DNA of 64,000 bases, from contig NC_134951.1 in NCBI RefSeq assembly GCF_965638725.1, forward strand, positions 4,340,001-4,404,000, read 5' to 3'. The notes beneath the pieces were generated by a model. It made no database searches. It saw nothing but the letters and a program-made list of their open reading frames with translations, and was not told the origin of the DNA. The stretch's first letter is position 1. Every line of letters begins with the position of its first letter. The translations under genes were made by a program, and so were the position numbers. This DNA is from Aptenodytes patagonicus. Lineage: Eukaryota; Chordata; Aves; Sphenisciformes; Spheniscidae. Shown piece by piece: positions 37,800-45,858 of the stretch.

Positions 37800-38071
37800 A
37801 CTAGTGATAAGATGAGAGGAAATGGCCTCAAGTTGTGCCAGGGGAGGTTTAGATTGAATACCAGGAAAAACGTCTTTACTGAAAGAGTGGTTAAACATTG
37901 GACCAGGCTGCCCAGGGAAGGGGTTGAGTCCCCATCCCTGGAGGTATTTAAAAGACGTGTAGATGCGGCACTTAGGGACATGGTTTAGTGGGCATGGTGG
38001 TGTTGGGTGGATGGTTGGACTCGATGATCTTAGAGGTCTCTTCCAACCTTAATGATTCTATGATTCTATGA
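37800..38071 (+). mobile_element. CR1 LINE 3' fragment, plus strand
   Basis: A 272-bp 3' fragment of the young CR1 subfamily, from 'actagtgataagatgagagg' to a tail with two ATTCTATG-type units. It ends about 180 bp beyond the AvBD11 stop codon, in opposite orientation to that gene, so it forms part of the AvBD11 3' flank. Confidence 0.93.
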
Positions 38072-38248
38072 CTGTTATACCTGTTTATTTAGTATTTATT
38101 GCCTTTGTTATATAAAGAAACATGTCACCTCTAGTTAATTATACACTTTGCATGTTGAGAAAACCAGGCATCTTCTCTACACTAGGAAGAAAACTTGTTT
38201 GTTTTCTTGTCCGTACATTTCTGTGGTTTTCTGCAATTCCGTGAGGTC

Positions 38249-38254
38249 TTTATT
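38249..38254 (-). promoter_or_regulatory. AvBD11 polyadenylation signal overlapping the stop codon
   Basis: The minus strand reads GTG TAATAAAG: the AATAAA hexamer shares two bases with the TAA stop of AvBD11 (38253-38255). If used, the 3' untranslated region would be only about 15-35 nt. A second hexamer occurs on the minus strand inside or beyond the CR1-flanked region at about 38.09 kb. Confidence 0.5.
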
Positions 38255-38759
38255 ACACTTCTGTGCAGCACTTCCATTCTCTGTGAGGGCAAAGTCCCAC
38301 TTGTTCTTGCAGACATTTGATTTCTGGAGGTACACAATGACCCCCCTCGTCTTGACAAGTATGGAAGTTTGATGTCGTGTCTGCAATGAAAAGGATTTAA
38401 GGCAAAATGGAAAACATAACATTACATCACCATCTGAACCAACTCATACATGGAAAGTGTCATGAAGTTCTGGTTACTGTGTCTCAAAAAGCAAGGACAC
38501 AAAGAAGAACTATGGGGGTCATCAGAGCACTTCTGTAAAAAGAGGAATTTGTGACCCATTAACTTGGAAAATAAACAACCGAAGGAGGGATATTGTAAAG
38601 GTATGAAGAAGTGTTGTGGTTTAACCTCAGCTGGCAACTGAGCACCACCCAGCCGCTCGCTCACTCTCCCCCCCGGTGGGGTGGGGGAGAGAATCAGAAG
38701 AATAAAAGTGAGAAAACTTGTGGATTGAGATAAGAACAGTTTAATAATTGAAATAAAAT

Positions 38760-38790
<31 letters not shown>

Positions 38791-41103
38791 AAGAATATAC
38801 AAAGCAAGTGATGCACAGTGCCATTGCTCACCACCCGCCGACCGATGCCCAGCCAGTCCCCGAGCAGCGGCCCCCCCGGCCAGCTTTCCCCAGTTTCTGT
38901 ACTGAGCATGACGTCCCATGGTATGGAATGTCCCTTTGGCCAGTTGGGGTCAGCTGTCCTGGCTGTGCCCCCTCCCAGCTTCTTGTGCACCTCCAGCCTG
39001 CTCAGTCAGTAGAGCACGGGAAGCTGAAAAGTCCTTGACTAGTGTAAGCACTGCTCAGCAACAACTAAAACATCCGTGTGTTGTCAACATCGTTCTCATC
39101 CTAAATTGAAAACACATCACTGTACCAGCTACTAGGAAGAAAATTAACTCTATCCCCGCCGAAACCAGGACAAGAAGGTGGATGAAGAATCACTACATTT
39201 CATTTGCAGTACAGAAGTAGGTGGTACTGAATAAAATTATGAGGGAAGAAGTTTTAAAACAAACAAGGAATTCCTAATCTAAGGGGGAAAAATCCAGTAA
39301 GGACTTTTAAACACAAAGATGCTTAAATCTAAAAGTCCTGAGCTGCAAATTCATGAAAGCCAGGAGAATATATAAGGAAGTGCAATTGTATGGTTGTGGT
39401 TAATACTCACTTTACACACACAGAGTAACTGTATAGAAACATCCACTTCTGGCCACGGACAGATACAGAATGCTGGATCAGATGAACCTTAGGTCTGATC
39501 ATCACAGTTGACTATAAAGCATGTATTGACTTAATGATATACGTTGACTATTGAGGAGCTCCAAAAATAAGCAAGTCCAGAAAGGATTAGATAAATTTAC
39601 AGGGAAAAGGTCATCTGGCACCTATTAAACATAGCAGTGTGGATGCAGCCAGCAGTCCCCCAACAGGTGGTTATAGGAAGATATATCTAGGAAGGAGGAC
39701 TCTGTGTGGGCCACAATTTTTGTTTTCTTTCCCCCGGCATCTGTTCTGTTGGAGACAGGACATTGGACTACGTGGTATTTGGCCAGCCCAAAAAGGCAAT
39801 TCTGTTCCTGTGCTCCATGCTGCCATTAATGGAAGAACAGCCAGGTCCATCTTTGTAGATGGGAGGAGGTGGCTTAGGCCATTTGGAGGCAGGGAAAGAG
39901 TGTGTTTTGCTGACTTTAGTAATCTCCTCTCCAAATGTTGCCTGCCTGGGCAGAGTTTCCACACATACCTATGCAGCAGGTTTTCTGACGCCGAGAGCAA
40001 GTTCCAAACGCGGCAAACGGCTCTGGGCAGGATTTTGAATGGAAGCAGAAACCGTGGTATCCAACACAACGTAAGGTGTCTCTGGGCAAGCTGAGACCTA
40101 CAGGAAGAATGGGATTCCCAGCCGTGCTGCAGGATCAGTCCATTTCTCATGGTCTTCGTCCTGCTGAAACCCCACGGACCCCAATTAGGGGTCTGATACA
40201 AATACCCCCAAAGCCCAAGGCAGCTTTTCAAAAAGTTTTGGGACCTCATAGGACTCCAAGGAAGACCTTTGTACAACTGGAGAAAAATGTAGCTGTTGAT
40301 GGCAACTGTCTGAGCATATCCCGGTCATGCATGTTGTAGTGGGTAGGGACAGCCCAGCCTTTGGATGCTTCTAAGCTCCTAGGGCTGCAATGCTGCAGGC
40401 TGGTCACGCAAGGGACAGCATGGTGCTCGTATGCCCTGAGATGTACCTATGACTTAAAAAAAATCAAAAACTGGGATCTGGCCCAATTAACAGGGACAAG
40501 AGGTTTGCCCAGTTCCTTCCTTCTCTGAAAGACTTACTCCAAGGTGGGGAGTTTCATTAAGCATGAAGAAAAGCTAGGCGAAAAGCACAATCAGTAAATG
40601 AGTCAGTGCAGCAGAAGGGCTGAGGAAAGTGAACCAGCATATTCAGAGAGCTTAAGTAAACTTCACTGGTGTAGTTCAACTTGAGTAATACAAGGGAACA
40701 TCTCTGCCACTCTTCTACCCTACACAAAGGAGACAATTTATGACCCTGGGGTAAGAAGAGGCAGAAGATTTCCATGGTACCGTCTTCCAATAGTGCCACA
40801 AAGTGGCATAAAGAGACTTCAAAGAGTCATAAAGAGCCAACACCCAGTAGTGGCTTCTGTGGGGAGGTTCTGGTTTGACATCTGGTCACCATAGGTTCAT
40901 TTTTCATTTTTGCTTCTAGATTGAGAAATAGGGAACGGCTCTAATGAAAGGAGCTGAAGAGCACTAAGGAGTACAGTCTGCACCACTGCACAAGCTAGTT
41001 GTACCCCCTACACAGGCAGACCCCAGCGTGGGTCTTGCCCCTTACCTGGAACAGCCTGGAGGAGGAAGAGGAGAAGAGCCGTGAGGCAGGAGAAGAGCTT
41101 CAT
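38253..41103 (-). CDS. AvBD11: Avian beta-defensin 11, two-domain (three coding exons)
   Basis: Predicted CDS is join of 41046-41103, 39969-40097 and 38253-38380 on the minus strand, giving 104 residues, the length of the chicken protein as I recall it. Exon one encodes the signal MKLFSCLTALLLFLLQAVP and ends G|GTAAGG (phase 1). Exon two (acceptor TTCTTCCTGTAG) reads LSLPRDTLRCVGYHGFC and ends CCI plus a phase-1 G before GTATGT; its spacing is C-x6-C-x5-C-x9-C-x6-CC. Exon three (acceptor TTTTCATTGCAG) reads TTSNFHTCQDEGGHC and ends WKCCTEV; its spacing is C-x6-C-x6-C-x7-C-x6-CC. Two tandem defensin domains are the known hallmark of AvBD11. Introns are 948 and 1588 bp; the second contains a solo LTR. 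A TATA box lies 82 bp before the ATG. In other birds the protein is an egg and vitelline-membrane antimicrobial. Confidence 0.96.
38612..39172 (-). mobile_element. ERVL-type solo LTR in AvBD11 intron 2
   Basis: A 561-bp solo LTR with TG...CA ends, flanked by a perfect 5-bp target duplication (agaag at 38607-38611 and 39173-39177). I recognise the family from its ends: on the minus strand it starts TGTCCTGGTTTCGGCGGGG and finishes in GGTTAAACCACAACA. Reading on the minus strand, a GACGTC core with CATGCTCAGTA (about 38901-38915) marks the U3 promoter region, whose TATA is degraded, and ATTAAA (38740-38745) is the likely R-region polyadenylation signal. An AAT/AATG microsatellite (about 38757-38790) lies between. 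No internal viral sequence remains. The LTR is in the same orientation as AvBD11. Confidence 0.92.
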
Positions 41104-41184
41104 GGTGGAAGGTCTCAGCTGCTGCGTGGAGACAGGGCCACAATGCCAGAACCTTTGAGCAGGGGAGGAGGGAGCACTCGTGCA

Positions 41185-41190
41185 TTTATA
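41185..41190 (-). promoter_or_regulatory. TATA box of AvBD11
   Basis: TATAAA on the minus strand (context AGCCCTATAAATGCACG), 82 bases before the AvBD11 start codon. The position closely parallels the AvBD13 TATA box. Confidence 0.65.
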
Positions 41191-41679
41191 GGGCTGTGGG
41201 AACAGACCTGGCTGTTCGGGGGACCTTGGCAGTGGTGAGTGTAGAAGGCAATGAGTACAGCTTGACCGCTGCACACCACTGAACCTGAACAATGTCAGAG
41301 GGTCACAAAAACAGGCAGAGAGGTAACTCCACCTCCCTACCCGGCCATTGAGAAGGCTGCTTCTCTATACCGACCCACCCGGAGAGCTTCATTACTTGTT
41401 ACCTTCAAAGATCAAGGTGGTTGGTAATGGACCACCCAGAGGAAATTAGCCATCATTTTGGTGGGAGAGAAGGCACCTAGGAGTACCAGAAGACTGTTGA
41501 TGATGGTGAGTATAGCAGAAGGTCCAAGGTTCTGCTGCACTGTTTGCAGTCTCCGTTCATCAATGCAAATAAATGGTTTTTTGCATCATTTCCCTAACTG
41601 AAAAATAAAATTTGAACCAACTGAACAACCAATTTTCTTTCTGAAAATATTAGTTGGTTGATATTATGGACTCAATTCA

Positions 41680-42285
41680 GTTGCCCAAATATATAGGCTT
41701 AACTCATGTGGGCTGGTCTAGGGTATCCAAAGAATCTCATGGGACTATCTGGTAAGACACAGGACCTCTGGGACAATCTGCATACGACTAGAGGGGCAAA
41801 TGGATGGCCATGTGTACGGCCTAACTTATTTAAAATGGCACTGGACACTCACATGTGGTCAACTGACTAAAGCTTAATGGCAGTGGTCAGTGCTACACTC
41901 AGATACTGAGATGTAAGCATCTACAATGGATGTGGCTGCATGGGAATGAGATGTTTAATTAGTGGGTCTAGGACTCACGTCACATGTTTGGCTGTAGTAG
42001 GACCTTAGGAGCCAACACACATGCAGAAACCTGCACTGTAGATACTTGTACTTAGCTGGCCAAGTCCAGAGCTAAGAGCACCGATTGTCATGAAAGATGC
42101 CTCAGGGATCCCATCTGGCCTCCAGCTGCTGCTCCATGATGGTGCAGATCCTCCGTAGCTCCTGCATGATATCGGCCAGCCCCAGGCAGACATAGACATT
42201 TCTAATGTCACAGGGCCTCTCAAATGGCTGTAGTCTCTATGTGTGGGCAACTGGGTCAATTCCTACATGTTCTTCTCAATTGTGA
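41680..42285. repeat. Possible degenerate avian LTR-like repeat
   Basis: Word content similar to the segments at 23.7 and 50.8 kb. On the minus strand, 'ggggctggccgatatcatgc' and 'accatcatggagcagcagctgg' give a repeat-derived feel, but I cannot name a family or define the ends. Confidence 0.25.
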
Positions 42286-42308
42286 AATTCTGGTTGTGGT
42301 TGTTTTGT

Positions 42309-42327
42309 AAAAAAAAAAAAAAAAAAA
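42309..42327. repeat. Poly(A) run of 19
   Basis: Nineteen A residues followed by further A-rich sequence (GAAAAAAAGAGAAGG). It could be the 3' tail of an old plus-strand retroposon covering 41.7-42.3 kb; this is unproven. Confidence 0.85.
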
Positions 42328-43451
42328 GAAAAAAAGAGAAGGTTATAAAATCGTTTGTAAGGTCCTGCTTTGTGATGCAATGATCAAAAGGTTTGATACA
42401 AAATAAAGCACTTTTGGTAACAAGGAATCCAGTCCCAAAACACCACTGTGTCAGCTAGACCACTCCCTGTGTAAGCCACGAGACCCGGGGTACTGTCCCT
42501 ACTCCAGTAGATGTATGATTTTTTTATACCACATACCACAGGGTCAAGAAGGTAAAATGAACATTTTTCTTTAGTACTTGGTAGTCTGGAAAGGATCACT
42601 AATGGATTTAAGGACCCCAGGGAAAAACAGAACTGGAGCTAGGTCTCACATATCCTAGCTACAGAGCTGTCAGACGAAAAAAATTAGTAACATCCTCTTA
42701 TCCAGCAGCGTTGTATGAAACAGCCCGGAAAAGTCTTTCTTCCATATGAATTGTTGCAGTGAGCGCAAGCTGCATCTACAACTTGCCTTGGTGTAACAAA
42801 ATCCACATTTATTTGTAAAGAGCAAGCCTAGCCCTAATTTTCATGCTTGGATATCTAGTTTCAGGTATCTAAATATGTACGGATTTAGATACCCAACTGG
42901 TTTAGGTTTTTTCCCTTTTGAGAGACTTACCTGAGAAACTACTTTGAAACTTCTGGTAAGGTGAAATGTAGAAGACATTATTTCCAAACTCTTCATCTTA
43001 TACACTAATCAAAATTATTAAATCATCCACATCATTGTCTTCAGACAAACTGGGAATATTTCATGAATGATACGTATGTACTTTTTTCTCAGTTGTTATG
43101 ACACATATGAGTTACAGCAGAAGCTTAATAAAATATTAGTTAACAAAATAAAATATAACCTTAATAAAATATGAAACCTTCTCCTTTGTGCGAGATACAG
43201 AAATCTGGCACATTGCCAGAACAACATGTCTTAAATTGTTATATCTATAGTGGGTAAAATTGGAATTTTTCCCCTTAAACCAAGTTATTGCATCTAGCAG
43301 TGTGAGAAGTAACTCCAGAAGGAAAACAGGGAAGGCATATATTCAACATCAAAAATAGAAGAAAAATCCTTTTATTGAAGAATCATGAATGAGCCGAAGT
43401 TAAAGAGCAGAGATATCTTTGAAGCTAAGAACACGCCTCCTTTTCCTTTTC

Positions 43452-43457
43452 TTTATT
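43452..43457 (-). promoter_or_regulatory. Putative polyadenylation signal of the candidate defensin
   Basis: AATAAA on the minus strand, about 26 bases after the stop codon of the candidate defensin exon. A further AATAAA-like site (AATAAAAGG) lies near 43372. Confidence 0.35.
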
Positions 43458-43482
43458 CTTTGGGAACACAGAATTGAAATTA

Positions 43483-43718
43483 TCAGATGTGGTCGTAAGT
43501 TAACTGAATATACAGAATATACATATATATATATATATATATTGATATATATGTAGCAATATATATGTATGCCCAGAATATTCCTGGGCATTTCTTACAG
43601 CATCTGTATTCGTTATAGAAGCAGCTTCCAATCAGATACTCATTTACGCAGCAGTAAGGTCTGCAGCTGCTTCTTAGACCGCAACAAAAAGTGTCCAAGA
43701 CGCCCCAAGTCCTGCTGC
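43483..43718 (-). CDS. Unassigned beta-defensin-like exon, first exon not found
   Basis: The minus-strand frame opens after a plausible acceptor (TTTTCTACGTGCAG) in the same phase as the AvBD signal exons, so that an incoming G would complete Gly: (G)SRTWGVLDTFCCGLRSSC. It continues RPYCCVNEYLIGSCFYNEYRCC and KKCPGIFW. Taking the second C of FCC as Cys1, spacing is C-x5-C-x3-C-x9-C-x6-CC, inside the beta-defensin range. There are nine cysteines, three more than canonical. After the domain the frame runs about 30 residues through a TA microsatellite (Ile/Tyr alternation) to a stop. Strand and position, next to AvBD11, fit the cluster. It matches no chicken AvBD I can recall; AvBD14 or AvBD7 relatives and ovodefensins share only spacing or short words. 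I searched to about 46 kb for a signal exon without success, so it may be a decaying copy. Confidence 0.55.
43513..43570. repeat. (TA)n microsatellite within the candidate defensin frame
   Basis: TA/ATATATGTA runs occupying the 3' part of the open frame of the candidate defensin exon. On the minus strand they encode alternating Ile and Tyr. Confidence 0.9.
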
Positions 43719-44144
43719 CTGCACGTAGAAAACATTTTGTGCTCTGATGAGAAAGGATAGGCACAAACTGTTATCAGATCAATGGGTTTGCGGTTAGGTT
43801 GCCTGCGAGTGATCTACAGCCTGTGTTGCATGCATGGCTGAACTTCTGAGTGACGCATCAAGCTGGAGAACAGAAATGAGTTTGATTTGGACTGAATTGA
43901 ACTGGGACTTCTCCAAGTTATTGCTATGAAATGGCCGTTGGAAAAAAAAAAAACCAACATTATTTCACTTAACGTGAAAATTTCTGTTCATACTGAAATG
44001 AAACTTTCTGCGCTGTGCAGGTGTAGGACACAAAGGAAATAAGAGCTGGGTCTTTAGAAACCCTTCCCCCCCCCATGAAGTGGTGCTGCCTTAGTTTTAT
44101 CCAGGCTTTTAAGCAGCAGAAAGAACCAAACTCCAGCCTGTCTT

Positions 44145-44729
44145 ATCATAGAATCATTGAGGTTGGAAAAGACCGCTAAGATCATCGAGTCCAACCGTCC
44201 ACCCAACACCACCATGCCCACTAAACCATGTCCCTAAGCGCCTCATCTACTCATCTTTTAAATACCTCCAGGGATGGGGACTCAACCCCTTCCCTGGGCA
44301 GCCTGGTCCAATGTTTAACCACTCTTTCAGTAAAGACATTTTTCCTGGTATTCAATCTAAACCTCCCCTGGTGCAACTTGAGGCCATTTCCTCTCGTCCC
44401 ATCGCTTGTTCCTTGGGAGAAGAGACCGACCCCCACCTCGCTACAACCTCCTTTCAGGGAGTTGTAGAGAGCGATGAGGTCTCCCCTCAGCCTCCTTTTC
44501 TCCAGGCTAAACAACCCCAGTTCCCTCAGCCGCTCCTCATCAGACTTGTTCTCCAGACCCCTCACCAGCCTCGTTGCCCTTCTCTGGACACGCTCCAGCA
44601 CCTCAACGTCCTTCTTGTAGTGAGGGGCCCAAAACTGAACACAGTATTCGAGGTGCGGCCTCACCAGGGCCGAGTACAGGGGCACGATCACTTCCCTACT
44701 CCTGCTGGCCACACTATTTCTGATACAGG
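44145..44729 (-). mobile_element. CR1 LINE, 5'-truncated, minus strand
   Basis: The inverted 3' end begins TCATAGAATCATTGAGGTTGG. The minus strand encodes the same C-terminal ORF2 segment as the 10-kb copy ('[20 protein letters not shown]', '[12 protein letters not shown]', '[16 protein letters not shown]'). The 5' edge is near 44729, where the sequence passes into TACAGTATA repeats. The ATTCTATG tail is reduced to a single unit. Confidence 0.93.
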
Positions 44730-44778
44730 CCAGTACAGTATACAGTATATATATATATGTACAGTACAGTATACAGTC
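44730..44778. repeat. TACAGTATA / TA simple repeat
   Basis: Interlaced CAGTACAGTATACAGTATA and TATATATATA units directly at the 5' edge of the CR1 copy. Confidence 0.8.
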
Positions 44779-45583
44779 TTCTGTATATAGAAAACAGCTG
44801 AGGAACAGCATCTCCAACTGAAATATCACCCACACTGTTTTCTCTCCAGAATTATTTAATAAATGTAACTAATATCTGCAAACAGATTGCAGGTCTCCTC
44901 ACAACTTTGGGGTCAAATTGTTGCAAACTTCATGCAAGCATCAAACTATTATTTCTTAACTAAGAAAGGACCCTGGGTCTACTCTGGGATGGCTAATGGC
45001 CTGAGGTAGTCCTCAGGCACATGGCAGGCTTAGGTCCAAAACTCTCTCCTGCTCGTTTTTGGCATCGCCTTACCCAACAGGCTCTTCTGGAGCAAGTCTC
45101 TCATGATGTCTCCTGCTGTTCCTTCTGCATTAAAGAAGTAAAGTGCAGGGCACGGCTCAGAAAAGAGGAGTGGGCTTCAGCCACATAGGTGTCTCCGTGT
45201 GAGCTAGGTGTCTGAACTCCCGTTTTCAACAGCAGGTAGGGGATTTCTGTGGCCACAAGGTAATCATCTAGTGATGTTTTAGGCACCCTTGTGTATAAGG
45301 CTTGACCAATACCACACCTCTTCACCCCACCCTGTGCAAATATCTTGAGTACCCCAGGTAGCCGAGGGTTCACTAACAGCATCAAGTACCTATGTTCAGG
45401 CAGATGAAGCCTGCTGGGAAGAGCGAGGCAGGGCAGTCAGCAGAGTCAACTCAGCTCACCTTTACTGTGATGTGCACATGTGAGCTGCTGAATAGGTCTC
45501 TAGACCCCACATGCTGTACAACCTGTGGGCTCCACTGAGATATCTGCATATGGGAACACAGGGCTGTCTGAGGTGGGCCAAGG
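44779..45583. other. Unassigned sequence between two CR1 copies
   Basis: I examined this stretch specifically for a signal-peptide exon that could serve the candidate defensin at 43.5-43.7 kb. Minus-strand Met-initiated frames ([10 protein letters not shown] at about 44.8 kb, MRDLLQKSLL at about 45.1 kb) do not look like an AvBD leader. Confidence 0.45.
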
Positions 45584-45858
45584 ATGAGAGGAAATGGCCT
45601 CAAGTTGCACCAGGGGAGGTTTAGATTGGATGTAAGGAAAAATGTCTTTACTGAAAGAGTGGTTAAACATTGGACCAGGCTGCCCAGGGAAGTGGTGGAG
45701 TCCCCATCCCTGGAGGTATTTAAAAGACGAGTAGATGAGGCACTTAGGGACATGGTTTAGTGGGCCTGGTGGTGTTGGGTGGACGGTTGGACTCGATGAT
45801 CTTAGAGGTCTTTTCCAACCTTAATGATTCTATGATTCTATGATTCTATGATTCTATG
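45584..45858 (+). mobile_element. CR1 LINE 3' fragment, plus strand
   Basis: A 275-bp 3' fragment of the young CR1 subfamily beginning GATGAGAGGAAATGGCCTC and ending in about four ATTCTATG-type units, the longest tail among the copies here. Confidence 0.93.

Larger units (their letters stand above)
41191..43451. other. Intergenic region upstream of AvBD11
   Basis: No gene was recognised. It contains a possible degenerate LTR-like repeat (41.68-42.28 kb) and a 19-A run. From about 42.8 kb the sequence becomes AT-rich. Confidence 0.5.

Noticed and set aside
38612-39172. Full-length endogenous retrovirus
   Set aside because: One LTR only, flanked directly by a target duplication; no internal region, so a solo LTR. 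The same applies to 58285-58879.
39671-40276. 201-codon minus-strand frame over AvBD11 exon 2
   Set aside because: It is a shadow in a different frame from the true defensin exon, which reads VGYHGFC with the six-cysteine pattern.
43400-43591. 63-codon frame rich in Ile/Tyr
   Set aside because: It is another frame of the TA microsatellite, not a membrane peptide gene.
44760-44835. [10 protein letters not shown] as a possible signal peptide for the candidate defensin
   Set aside because: The hydrophobic stretch is short, no phase-1 donor follows at the right place, and the sequence runs straight into TA repeats and the CR1 copy.
45064-45100. MRDLLQKSLL followed by G|GTAAGG on the minus strand
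   Set aside because: Donor and phase fit, but the peptide is too short and polar for an AvBD leader.
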